Source: Solobacterium sp. (GTDB lineage: Bacteria; Bacillota_I; Bacilli_A; Erysipelotrichales; Erysipelotrichaceae). Taken from it: a stretch of 64,000 nucleotides of DNA. Location of the stretch: assembly GCA_017510405.1 (NCBI GenBank), contig JAFWNG010000020.1, forward strand, positions 24,973 to 88,972, read 5' to 3'. Both the position numbers and the translations under genes were made by a program. Below, piece after piece: positions 41,090 through 49,736 of this stretch (positions are counted from its first letter, which is position 1; the number at the start of each line of letters is the position of its first letter). The notes beneath the pieces were generated by a model. The model was not told where the DNA came from, ran no database searches, and saw nothing but the letters and a program-made list of their open reading frames with translations.

Positions 41090-42487
41090 ATGGATAAAAA
41101 GCCCGTAAAAATCGTTACCATCGGCGGCGGAAGCAGCTATACACCGGAACTGATGGAAGGATTCATCAAGCGTTATGATGAAATGCCGATCCGCGAGATC
41201 TGGCTGTGCGACGTTGAAGCAGGAAGAGAAAAGCTGGAGATCGTCGGCGCCATGGCACAGCGTATGTGGGACGCCACTCCGTACGGTGTAAAGGTACATC
41301 TGACTCTGAACCGCCGCGAGGCACTGCCGGACGCAGACTTTGTTACAACACAGTTCCGTGTCGGTCTTCTGGATGCCCGTATCAAAGACGAGCGCATTCC
41401 GAGTTACTACGGCATGCTTGGCCAGGAGACAAACGGTGCCGGCGGTATGTTCAAGGCATTCCGCACGATCCCGGTCATCCTCGGCGTGATCGAAGATATG
41501 AAGGAACTGTGCCCGGACGCATGGCTGATCAACTTCACCAACCCGTCCGGCATGGTCACCGAAGCCGCGATCAAATGGGGCGGCTGGAAGAAGACGATCG
41601 GTCTGTGCAATGTACCGGTCAATGCCCTGCTCAAAGAACCGCCGCAGTTCGGGCTGACCGAGCGTGACTGCATCCACCGTTTTGCCGGTCTCAATCATTT
41701 CCACTGGCACAAGGTATCCGACGCGCACGGCAACGATCTGACCGACAAGCTGATCGACAATATGTATGATCCGACCGTCGATGACGGCACACCGGCAAAT
41801 ATCTTCCAGTGCAAGTTCCTGGAAGACCATATGAAGCAGATCCAGCTCATTCCGTGCGGCTATCACCGCTACTATTACATGCACGACGAGATGCTGAAGC
41901 ACTCTCTGGAAGAATACAACACAGTCGGCACACGCGCCCAGCAGGTCAAGCAGACCGAAGCAGAACTGTTCGAACTGTATAAAGATCCGAATCTCAACTA
42001 CAAGCCGGAACAGCTTTCCAAGCGCGGCGGTGCTCACTATTCCGATGCGGCATGCGAATGCATCTGCTCCATTTACAATGACAAGCGCACGCACATGGTC
42101 GTCTCCACGCAGAACAACGGCGCTCTTGCCGATCTGCCGTACGACTGCATCGTGGAAGTATCCTCCATCATTTCCGGTCAGGGTGCTCTCCCGTTAACAT
42201 GGGGCAAGTTCAATCCGAGCGAGCGCGGCTGGGTACAGATGATGAAGGCAATGGAAGAATGCGTCATCGAAGCTGCGATCACCGGCAATTACGGACTGGC
42301 TCTGGCAGCCTTCGAAATGAATCCGATGGTAACCCACGGACATGTCGCACAGACGGTTCTGAACGAACTGCTCGTTGCGCATGAGAAATATCTGCCGCAG
42401 TTCGCGGAAAAGATCGCTGAGCTCAAGGCAGCCGGCGTATATCCGCAGGACAAGGTCGTACAGGATCTCCTGGCAGACGGAAAATAA
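41090..42487 (+). CDS. GH4 family 6-phospho-beta-glucosidase
   Basis: NAD- and Mn-dependent glycosidase that splits phosphorylated beta-glucosides entering through the PTS. The start at 41090 follows AGGAGG by 9 bases and gives 465 residues. It has the nucleotide motif IVTIGGGSSYTPEL, the cofactor region ETNGAGGM, NPSGMVTEA, the metal Cys in GLCNVP, and LNHFHWHKV with metal His. The N-terminal GGGSSYTPE and ETNGAGG fit the beta-glucosidase branch of GH4 rather than the alpha branch. It is controlled most likely by the adjacent RpiR protein. No PTS permease lies next to it. Confidence 0.92.
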   Translation: MDKKPVKIVTIGGGSSYTPELMEGFIKRYDEMPIREIWLCDVEAGREKLEIVGAMAQRMWDATPYGVKVHLTLNRREALPDADFVTTQFRVGLLDARIKDERIPSYYGMLGQETNGAGGMFKAFRTIPVILGVIEDMKELCPDAWLINFTNPSGMVTEAAIKWGGWKKTIGLCNVPVNALLKEPPQFGLTERDCIHRFAGLNHFHWHKVSDAHGNDLTDKLIDNMYDPTVDDGTPANIFQCKFLEDHMKQIQLIPCGYHRYYYMHDEMLKHSLEEYNTVGTRAQQVKQTEAELFELYKDPNLNYKPEQLSKRGGAHYSDAACECICSIYNDKRTHMVVSTQNNGALADLPYDCIVEVSSIISGQGALPLTWGKFNPSERGWVQMMKAMEECVIEAAITGNYGLALAAFEMNPMVTHGHVAQTVLNELLVAHEKYLPQFAEKIAELKAAGVYPQDKVVQDLLADGK

Positions 42488-42493
42488 TACTTC

Positions 42494-42516
42494 AGGCCGG
42501 GTTACCCGGCCTTTTT
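42494..42516 (+). terminator. Terminator between GH4 gene and the LRR operon
   Basis: AGGCCGGG and CCCGGCCT pair around TTA, followed by five U. Only 14 bases separate it from the next ATG, so the LRR operon needs readthrough or an unseen promoter inside the GH4 gene. Confidence 0.85.
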
Positions 42517-42530
42517 GACAGGAGGCTCGC

Positions 42531-43553
42531 ATGGGACTGGTGATTGAACGCACGCATCTGAAACAATACAAAGGGAATGAAACACATGTGGTCATTCCGG
42601 ATACTGTCCGGATCATTGACGACTATGCGTTTTCCTATGCCTCTTCGCTGGTGTCCGTCACGATTCCCGACAGCGTGGAAGAGATCGGCACACGTGCCTT
42701 TTACGCCTGTGAGAATCTAAAGGAAGTGCGGATGCCTGACTCCGTACGGTATCTGGGAAGCGGTGCGTTCGTCCGCTGCACCGGACTGCGTGCCGTAAAA
42801 CTGCCGATGTCCCTGACTGCTGTGCCGGATTCCACGTTCTACGGCTGCACAGCGCTGAGGGAGGTCATCCTGCCGGAACGCTGTACCCGCATCGGTGTCT
42901 CTGCCTTTGAACAGTGCGTATCCCTGCAGGAAGCCATACTGCCTTCTTCTCTGATCTCTCTGGAGAAAAAAGCATTTTTCGGCTGTACCGCACTTGCCCG
43001 GATCGAACTGCCGGAAGGTCTTACGGCGATCCGGGAAGCGGCGTTCTGCGGCTGTTCTTCCCTGCGCGCACTGGATGTGCCCGCGTCCGTTCAGCAGATC
43101 GGAAAAGCGGCGCTGGACACCCAGGGACGCATTACCCTGCGCATCCCTTCTCTCTTCGTGACGCCGGATATGCTGGACGAGCACTGGAATCTTGCCTGGG
43201 GCTATGATAAGGATCATAACCGGCCGTATCAGCTGGATCATGCGTATCTGCCCCATGTTTCCCTTTCGGCATGGAAGCCGGCTGCCCGCTGCAGCCTGGC
43301 TGTCTGCTATCTCGAAACATACCGGGAACCTGTCAGTGAGTATGACAGCTGGATCCGTCAGAATATTCCGGAATGCATGACGCTTATCGTGCAGGAAAAA
43401 CGCTGGGACGCGCTGCACGGCGGCATGCACTGTTCTCTGTTCTGCCGGGATGATATCCTGCCCTATCTGGATCATATCCATGATCCCGTCATACGGGCAG
43501 AGATCCTCTCCTCCGGCAGTGCCCCCGCCGGCAGTCTGCTGGATCTGTTTTAA
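42531..43553 (+). CDS. Intracellular leucine-rich-repeat (BspA/LRR_5) protein
   Basis: A 340-residue protein without a signal peptide. Residues 20-205 hold about eight BspA-type repeats, each roughly LPxSVxxIGxxAFxxCxxLxxV. The last 135 residues are a separate domain I cannot name, containing many aromatic and Cys residues (SLAVCYLETY, GGMHCSLFCRDDILPYLDHIHD). LRR_5 proteins are usually surface proteins; an intracellular one co-encoded with a VWA protein and a MoxR AAA+ ATPase suggests an adaptor or sensor. AGGAGG lies 6 bases before the ATG. The stop is 12 bases before the VWA gene. Confidence 0.85.
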   Translation: MGLVIERTHLKQYKGNETHVVIPDTVRIIDDYAFSYASSLVSVTIPDSVEEIGTRAFYACENLKEVRMPDSVRYLGSGAFVRCTGLRAVKLPMSLTAVPDSTFYGCTALREVILPERCTRIGVSAFEQCVSLQEAILPSSLISLEKKAFFGCTALARIELPEGLTAIREAAFCGCSSLRALDVPASVQQIGKAALDTQGRITLRIPSLFVTPDMLDEHWNLAWGYDKDHNRPYQLDHAYLPHVSLSAWKPAARCSLAVCYLETYREPVSEYDSWIRQNIPECMTLIVQEKRWDALHGGMHCSLFCRDDILPYLDHIHDPVIRAEILSSGSAPAGSLLDLF

Positions 43554-43565
43554 GAGGAGGACGCT

Positions 43566-44999
43566 ATGGATGAAGAACTGATCACGCTCAGTGAAGAGGT
43601 CTTCCGGGATATCATTGCCCGCCTGACCCTGCATCTGCGTTTTCTCGATATCGCTCTGAACCGGTTTATCTTCGTACCGGATAGTCTGGATTTCCGATGC
43701 GACGGCAGAGTGTTCCATTATTCCCCGATCACCGTGCTGCGCATGTACCGGAATGATCCGAAAAAGCTGACTCGCGGATATCTGCATATCCTGCTGCACT
43801 CCGTTTTCCAGCATCTGTGGTTTGCGGAGAACCGTACCATGTCCTTATGGAATCTGGCCTGTGACATCGCTGTGGAAGGCGTGATCCTGGACCTGGATCT
43901 GGATATTCTTGCCCAGGAAAACGATGCCTGGAAAAAGAAGCAGATCGATGTGATCCGCAGTGAAGTTCCCCGCTTTACCGCCCAGCGCATCTACCACTGG
44001 CTGGAGGGGATCGAACGGGACAGAGTCAAGCTGATGGCGGAAGAATTCCGTTTTGACGCGCATGACTCCTGGTACCATATCCGCAATGTGACCGGATCCC
44101 GGGACACACTGTTCGGCAGTGAAACGAAGGATGACGCGGAAGGCGCCGGCACGAACCGTTTCGATGAAGCTTCGCACGACAGTGACATTCCCGCTTCGCA
44201 GGCACCGTCCGGTGATGAAGAGATACGCCTGGCACGGCGCACGGCAGACGACTGGAAAGATATTTCCGATCAGATCGAAGCCGACCTGGAACTGTTCAAA
44301 GAACTCCACGGGGAACCGCCGGCCGCCATGATCCAGTCGCTGAAGGAACTGCACCGGGAGAAATACGATTATTCTGAATTCCTGAAAAAGTTCATGCACA
44401 CTGGCGAAAAGCTTCTGATCAACGATGACGAGTTCGATCCGATCTTCTATACATACGGCCTCCTGCTGTATGAGGATATGCCGCTGATCGAACCGCAGGA
44501 AACGCGCGAAACACGCAGTATCCGGGAACTGATCATTGCGATCGATACCTCCGGATCGGTCCAGGGAGATACCGTCCAGGCATTCCTGCAGAAGACCTTT
44601 ACCATCCTGTCCCGGCAGAATAACTTCTTCAGCCGCTTCCGGATCCACATCATCCAGTGCGACATGATGATCCGGGATACTGCGGTCATTGAAACACCCG
44701 CACAGTTTCAGAAGTATATACAGAACACAGAACTGAAAGGCTTCAGCGGCACGGACTTCCGGCCGGTGTTCCGCTATGCCGAAGAACAGATCCGATCCGG
44801 CGCATTCCGCCGACTGGGCGGGATCCTCTACTTTACCGACGGAGACGGCGTATATCCGAAACAGAAGCCGTCCTGTCCGGCCGCATTCCTGCTGCCCCCG
44901 GATTCCAGGGACATTACCGTACCTCCGTGGGCGATCCGCTATATTCTGGAAGGAGACGAATTCCATGCATATTCAGAAAGCAAAAGAACAGATCCGTAA
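43566..44999 (+). CDS. VWA protein with degenerate DUF2201 metallopeptidase-like domain
   Basis: A 477-residue cytoplasmic protein. Residues 1 to about 250 resemble the DUF2201 putative metallopeptidase domain; its zinc motif, normally HExxH, is here H78-S-V-F-Q-H83, followed by the conserved WNLACDIAVE. About 280-470 is a VWA-like domain with a complete metal site: DTSGS (327-331), Thr396 in SGTDF, and TDGDG (424-428). GAGGAGG is 6 bases before the ATG. It overlaps the AAA+ gene by 35 bases. VWA proteins next to MoxR ATPases act together to remodel or insert metals into partner proteins. Confidence 0.87.
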   Translation: MDEELITLSEEVFRDIIARLTLHLRFLDIALNRFIFVPDSLDFRCDGRVFHYSPITVLRMYRNDPKKLTRGYLHILLHSVFQHLWFAENRTMSLWNLACDIAVEGVILDLDLDILAQENDAWKKKQIDVIRSEVPRFTAQRIYHWLEGIERDRVKLMAEEFRFDAHDSWYHIRNVTGSRDTLFGSETKDDAEGAGTNRFDEASHDSDIPASQAPSGDEEIRLARRTADDWKDISDQIEADLELFKELHGEPPAAMIQSLKELHREKYDYSEFLKKFMHTGEKLLINDDEFDPIFYTYGLLLYEDMPLIEPQETRETRSIRELIIAIDTSGSVQGDTVQAFLQKTFTILSRQNNFFSRFRIHIIQCDMMIRDTAVIETPAQFQKYIQNTELKGFSGTDFRPVFRYAEEQIRSGAFRRLGGILYFTDGDGVYPKQKPSCPAAFLLPPDSRDITVPPWAIRYILEGDEFHAYSESKRTDP

Positions 45000-46422
45000 T
45001 GCCGTACTGGCTTACAATTCCAAAGATGCCCACGGACGGTACCGGATCCCGATACCCAAACAGAGACCGGTATTCCTCATCGGTGCGCCCGGCATCGGGA
45101 AAACTGCCATCGTGGAACAGATCGCAGAAGAACTCGGCATCGGCTTTGTATCCTACGCCATGACGCACCACACCAGACAGAGTGCGCTCGGTCTGCCGTA
45201 TATCGTCAATAAGCGCTACGGGGAAAAGGAATTCAGCGTTTCGGAATATACGATGAGCGAGATCCTTGCCAGTGTCTATGAGGAAATGAAGCGTACCGGC
45301 AAAACAGAGGGCATCCTGTTCCTGGATGAGATCAACTGCGTATCCGAGACGCTCGCTCCCGGCATCCTGCAGTTTCTGCAGTATAAGACCTTCGGCAGAC
45401 ACCGTGTTCCCGACGGCTGGATCATCGTGACTGCCGGCAATCCGGCGGAATACAACGAGAATGCGCGGGAGTTCGATATCGCCATGCTGGACCGTCTGAA
45501 AAAGATCACCGTCGAACCGAATCTGGAAGTCTGGCGGTCCTACGCGCTGGAAAATCACATCCACCCGGTCATTCTCACGTATCTGCAGCTTCGTCCCCAG
45601 CATTTCTACAGTGTGCAGTCCACGCTGGACGGCAAGTCGTTCGTCACGGCGCGTTCCTGGGATGATCTGAGCCAGATGCTGACGATCTATGAAGAGAATT
45701 CTCTGGAGATCGATGCCGACCTCATCGGTCAGTATATCCAGGATGAAGAGATCGTCCGCTCTTTCCGGAACTACTATGATCTCTACCGGAAATACCATGC
45801 GGAATATCCCATTGCGGCAATTCTGGACGGCACTGTGACAGAGGATGTCATTACGCGTGCCCGTGAAGCTTCTTTTGATGAACGTCTCTCCCTCATCAAC
45901 ATGGTCCTTTCCGCCCTGGATGACCGCATGACCGTTCAGAACAGGAATGAATCCGTTCTGCGTACGATCATCCCGGTCCTGAAGAATTCCGGGGATACAC
46001 CGGGCAGTGTGATCACGCAGCGGATCATTGGCCTTGCCTCAGCGCATACTGAAACAGAGCTGGCGGAAAAAGAACTGTATGAAACACTGGCAGAGCTTGT
46101 CCGCAGAGACGGTGACACCAGGGAAGCGGTGTTCCCCTTCCTGAAACAGAAGGCCCAGGAAGCCGAAGCAGAAGCGGCAGTCCTGCAGAATACCCTTGCC
46201 CATGTCTTTGATTTCTTCGAAAAGAGTTTCGGAAACGGACAGGAGATCCTGATCCTGGTCAGTGAACTGACGGTCCGCAGGGAACCGGCACGCTTCATCT
46301 ATGCGCACGGCTGCGAAGCGTATACGCGTTATCAGAGCCAGCTGCTGTTCCGCGACACGGAGAAACAGCTCGGCAAAAAGATCGATGCCCTGGGTCTTCC
46401 GGACACCGATCCCAATGCGTAG
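44965..46422 (+). CDS. MoxR-type AAA+ ATPase
   Basis: A 485-residue AAA+ protein. Walker A is GAPGIGKT (40-47), Walker B ILFLDEIN (Asp121, Glu122), sensor 1 TAGNPAEYNENAREFD and the arginine-finger region DIAMLDRLKKI. The C-terminal 230 residues are helical and unassigned. The start ATG at 44965 follows AAGGAGA; the longer upstream frame overlaps the VWA gene and is not real. Third gene of the LRR-VWA-MoxR set. In known MoxR/VWA pairs the ATPase drives conformational change of a client; no client gene is obvious here apart from the LRR protein. Confidence 0.9.
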   Translation: MHIQKAKEQIRNAVLAYNSKDAHGRYRIPIPKQRPVFLIGAPGIGKTAIVEQIAEELGIGFVSYAMTHHTRQSALGLPYIVNKRYGEKEFSVSEYTMSEILASVYEEMKRTGKTEGILFLDEINCVSETLAPGILQFLQYKTFGRHRVPDGWIIVTAGNPAEYNENAREFDIAMLDRLKKITVEPNLEVWRSYALENHIHPVILTYLQLRPQHFYSVQSTLDGKSFVTARSWDDLSQMLTIYEENSLEIDADLIGQYIQDEEIVRSFRNYYDLYRKYHAEYPIAAILDGTVTEDVITRAREASFDERLSLINMVLSALDDRMTVQNRNESVLRTIIPVLKNSGDTPGSVITQRIIGLASAHTETELAEKELYETLAELVRRDGDTREAVFPFLKQKAQEAEAEAAVLQNTLAHVFDFFEKSFGNGQEILILVSELTVRREPARFIYAHGCEAYTRYQSQLLFRDTEKQLGKKIDALGLPDTDPNA

Positions 46423-46440
46423 CACTTTTTACACAGCATG

Positions 46441-46472
46441 AAAAAAGACGAAAGATCTGTGGTCTTTCGTCT
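46441..46472 (-). terminator. Terminator of tex
   Basis: Minus strand AGACGAAAGA and TCTTTCGTCT pair around CCACAGA, followed by six U. The same hairpin, read on the plus strand without a U-run, follows the AAA+ gene by about 20 bases. Confidence 0.85.
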
Positions 46473-46478
46473 CCGGTA

Positions 46479-48767
46479 TTATTTGCTGAACCGGGCAAGC
46501 AGGCGCGCCATGGCATCGTCCATGGTGACTTCCTTCTTCTCCGGTTTTTTTGCTTTGGCGTTATTATTGCCGCCCTTCTTGTTCTTGTTGTTCCTGCCGC
46601 TCTTGCGGTATTTGTAGGCAGCTTCTCTCTGCTGCAGCTGTTCTTCCGTCAGGAAGCTGAGCTGTACTCTGCCGCGTGCCTCATCGATCTCATGTACATA
46701 GACCTGTACGATGTCGCCGACAGATACCATCTCGGACGGATGGCTGATGCGGTTCATGGACATATGCGTGATATGGACAAGACCGTCGCTGTGCAGGCCG
46801 ATATCCACGAATGCGCCGAAGTCGACAACATTGCGGACTGTTCCGGACAGCTGGTCGCCGACATGCAGGTCGCTGATCTCCAGCACGTCGCTTCTCAGCA
46901 GCGCGCCTTCGAACTGGTCGCGGTAGTCACGCAGCGGCTGACGGATCGCGTCTTCGATATCCTTCAGCGTGTATTCATCGATGGCAAGTTCACCGACCAG
47001 TTCCTTCGGGAACTCTGCGTCTTTCTGACCAAGCTCGGTGATCCCGCAGACAGCCATGACTGCTTTTGCGGCTGCGTAGGATTCCGGGTGGATGGACGTT
47101 TCATCCAGCGGTTCGTCGCCGCCCACGATGCGCAGGAAGCCGGCGCACTGTGTATAGGCCTTCGGACCGAGTTTCTTGACATTGAGCAGCTGCTTGCGGT
47201 TGGTGAAGCGGCCGTTCTCGTTCCGGTAGTTGACGATCTCACGGGCAATGCCGCTGTTGAGACCGGAAATATGTGTCAGAAGTTCCGCACTGGCGGTGTT
47301 CAGGTCCGCACCGGTACGGTTGACGCACTTCATGATGGCTTCGTCCAGACGGTCGCTCAGCGCCTTCTGCGGCAGGTCATGCTGGTACTGGCCGACACCT
47401 ATGGACTTCGGATCGATCTTGATCAGCTCTGCCAGCGGATCCAGCAGACGGCGTCCGATGGATACGGCAGAACGCTCTTCAACAGCCAGGTCCGGGAATT
47501 CCTTGCGGGCTTCCTCCTGAGCAGACCATACGGAAGCGCCTGCTTCGGAGACGATCGCGTAGCTGACATTGAGATTCTCTTCCCGGATGACTTCCGCCAC
47601 GAGCTTTTCGCTTTCACGGGAAGCCGTGCCGTTTCCGATGGCGACGATCTGCACGTTGTACCGGCGGATCATATTTGCCAGCTTGCGCTTGGAAACGTCT
47701 TCGTTTTCGCCTTTTCTGGAGAACGGGAAGATCTTGTCTACCGTTAACATCTTGCCGGTCTCGTCAATGACTGCCAGCTTACAGCCGTTGTAGAAGCCCG
47801 GGTCAAAGCCGAGAACGATGCGTCCCTTCAGCGGCGGCTGAAGAAGCAGTTTCTCCAGGTTCATGGAGAAGACCTCGATGGACTTGGTATGCGCACGTTC
47901 ACTGAGTTCGGAACGGATCTCACGCTCGATGGACGGGAAGAGCAGACGGTCGCAGCCGTCGTACGCAGCGGTGCGCAGATCAGCTTCGGCGATCGTTGTC
48001 TGTCCTTTGAGCAGATTCTTCACGGCCGCTTCCTTCAGCGCCTCTTCATCGAATGTGAAGCTGACGGTAATGACCTTTTCCTTTTCGGCACGGTCAATGG
48101 CCATGATGCGGTGATCTGCCAGTGTGGAGATCTTTTCCGAACGGTCGTAGTACATCTCATAGACTTTGTTCTCGTCGACTGCGTCTTTCTTCAGCTTTGT
48201 CACAAGAACGCCGGCCTTGAGGATGGTATCCTTGAATGCCCATCTCTGCTTGGCATCATCGCTGACAACTTCGGCAATGATATCGCGGGCGCCCTGCAGT
48301 GCTTCTTCCGCACTCGGGACTGTCTCACTGATATACTTTGCGGATTCCGCCGCAATATCGCCTTCCTTCGGCAATGCGAGCAGCCAGTCTGCCAGCGGCT
48401 GCAGACCGTTCTTGATGGCTGCGGCAGCACGCGTCTTTTTCTTCTGCGCGTACGGACGGTAGATGTCTTCCACCTGTGAGAGCTTCGTGCACGCATTGAC
48501 GGCAGCGCGGATCTCGTCGGTCAGCTTGCCCTGTTCCTCGATCAGTTTCAGAACGCTTTCCTTGCGTTCCTGCAGTTTGTTCTGGTAGTCATATTGTTTC
48601 TGGATGAACAGGATCTGTTCCTCGTCCAGACCGTTTGTCGCTTCTTTGCGGTAACGGGCAATAAACGGCACCGTATTGCCTTCTTCCAGAAGAGAGAGTG
48701 TATTCTCTACCTGTTTTACGGTGACTTTCAGTTCACCGGCTATCGTTTTGACGATTTCTTCGTTCAT
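46479..48767 (-). CDS. tex: Tex family RNA-binding transcription accessory protein
   Basis: Nucleic-acid-binding protein affecting transcription. From the ATG at 48767 (GGAGGT 8 bases upstream) it has 762 residues: Tex N-terminal helices with VPFIARYRKEATNGLDE, the YqgF-like domain (VLGFDPGFYNGCKLAVID), helix-hairpin-helix motifs (GLNSGIAREIVNYRNENG) and a C-terminal S1 domain (GTVRNVVDFGAFVDIGLHSDGLVHIT), with a basic Lys/Asn-rich tail. The downstream gene is convergent. It has a promoter that shares a 14-base block with the SPFH operon promoter. Confidence 0.96.
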   Translation of the reverse strand: MNEEIVKTIAGELKVTVKQVENTLSLLEEGNTVPFIARYRKEATNGLDEEQILFIQKQYDYQNKLQERKESVLKLIEEQGKLTDEIRAAVNACTKLSQVEDIYRPYAQKKKTRAAAAIKNGLQPLADWLLALPKEGDIAAESAKYISETVPSAEEALQGARDIIAEVVSDDAKQRWAFKDTILKAGVLVTKLKKDAVDENKVYEMYYDRSEKISTLADHRIMAIDRAEKEKVITVSFTFDEEALKEAAVKNLLKGQTTIAEADLRTAAYDGCDRLLFPSIEREIRSELSERAHTKSIEVFSMNLEKLLLQPPLKGRIVLGFDPGFYNGCKLAVIDETGKMLTVDKIFPFSRKGENEDVSKRKLANMIRRYNVQIVAIGNGTASRESEKLVAEVIREENLNVSYAIVSEAGASVWSAQEEARKEFPDLAVEERSAVSIGRRLLDPLAELIKIDPKSIGVGQYQHDLPQKALSDRLDEAIMKCVNRTGADLNTASAELLTHISGLNSGIAREIVNYRNENGRFTNRKQLLNVKKLGPKAYTQCAGFLRIVGGDEPLDETSIHPESYAAAKAVMAVCGITELGQKDAEFPKELVGELAIDEYTLKDIEDAIRQPLRDYRDQFEGALLRSDVLEISDLHVGDQLSGTVRNVVDFGAFVDIGLHSDGLVHITHMSMNRISHPSEMVSVGDIVQVYVHEIDEARGRVQLSFLTEEQLQQREAAYKYRKSGRNNKNKKGGNNNAKAKKPEKKEVTMDDAMARLLARFSK

Positions 48768-48789
48768 AGAAAAACCTCCATGTTGTTCT

Positions 48790-48798
48790 ATGATATCA
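48790..48798 (-). promoter_or_regulatory. Extended -10 promoter of tex
   Basis: Minus strand TGATATCAT (TATCAT at 48790-48795); the -35 region is weak. It contains one TGATATCA palindrome. Confidence 0.45.
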
Positions 48799-48844
48799 CG
48801 CTTTGACAAATATGCACCTCTTGACTTTCCAGACGGGGAATGCC

Positions 48845-49627
48845 TCAGGGACGCACATTGTAGTATACACAGCGTTTTTCCCCGCTGTCCGTGACACGAT
48901 CCCAGATCTCAAACTTCTCATAATACCTACCGGTCTGACGGACGTAATCCCCATAACCGCGGGCAGCCGCCAGCAGAGTTTCATTCCAGGTCACCGGAAA
49001 CGGGTATTTCATGCACAGCCGACGGAACGACTCCGACTGTTCCTGCCCGTCTTTCTGAACGATCACCCTTCCTTCGGTATAGACGCCGTCCGGATAGAAA
49101 CGCAGGGAATATCCCGGAGTGGTGAATGTGCGCGGCGGGATCGAGGCAAGAATGCTTTCATCCAGCTGTTTCATCCATGCCGGATCATTCAGATACCGCA
49201 TTGCCTGATCCAGTTCGTTTCTCTGCGCATTTTCCTTTCTCTGCTGTTCCCGCAGCGCAGCCGCTCTTCTGCCGGCATTTCTGCGCTTTGTCTCATAATT
49301 CTTATAGCCGGTATATGCTTCCCGGATCAGAACCGCTGCCGTACCGATACACATGACGATCAGGCGGAACGGAATGGAATATGTGAAACATTGTTCCAGC
49401 TCCGGCATTCCTTCGTCCGGCAGACTGCGGATCACCGCTTCAAGGATCGTAAAGACAAACGGCACGACCGAATAGAAGAACAGGGAAACGACAGCGCCGA
49501 TCGTCATAAGATTGGCTTCGGTGACATCGTCCATCCATCTTCCCCTGCGGTGCATCCACTGTCTGATCAGCCATCCGGCAAAGACACCGAACAAAGCCGC
49601 AAGCACCAGGCGCAGAACTGTTAACAT
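48845..49627 (-). CDS. Membrane protein of unknown function
   Basis: I do not recognise this 260-residue protein. It starts with three hydrophobic segments (about residues 1-18, 38-62 and 85-110, the last after SIPFRLIVMCIG). These are followed by a charged helical stretch with coiled-coil character (NAGRRAAALREQQRKENAQ) and a C-terminal domain of about 120 residues rich in aromatic and charged residues (YSLRFYPDGVYTEGRV, FPVTWNETLLA). The second ATG at 49627 was chosen because AGGAGG lies 8 bases away. It precedes tex on the same strand, with a gap of 77 bases holding the tex promoter. Confidence 0.65.
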   Translation of the reverse strand: MLTVLRLVLAALFGVFAGWLIRQWMHRRGRWMDDVTEANLMTIGAVVSLFFYSVVPFVFTILEAVIRSLPDEGMPELEQCFTYSIPFRLIVMCIGTAAVLIREAYTGYKNYETKRRNAGRRAAALREQQRKENAQRNELDQAMRYLNDPAWMKQLDESILASIPPRTFTTPGYSLRFYPDGVYTEGRVIVQKDGQEQSESFRRLCMKYPFPVTWNETLLAAARGYGDYVRQTGRYYEKFEIWDRVTDSGEKRCVYYNVRP

Positions 49628-49708
49628 ATGCATGTCCTCCTGTTTACATCTCCAGTATATTCGACTTTCCGAGACCGGAATAAACGGGGCAGATTTTCCC
49701 TTGCCGGT

Positions 49709-49729
49709 AAAAAAGCCGCGCGTGCGGCT
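49709..49729 (-). terminator. Terminator of the ZnPLC-HD-PHP-acetyltransferase operon
   Basis: Minus strand AGCCGC and GCGGCT pair around ACGC, followed by six U. Confidence 0.82.
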
Positions 49730-49736
49730 CTCTGTG

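Noticed and set aside
42515..42520. Perfect TTGACA after the GH4 terminator
   Set aside because: No -10 box at 16-18 bases; that position is inside the LRR coding sequence and reads TGGTGA. It is part of the terminator U-run.
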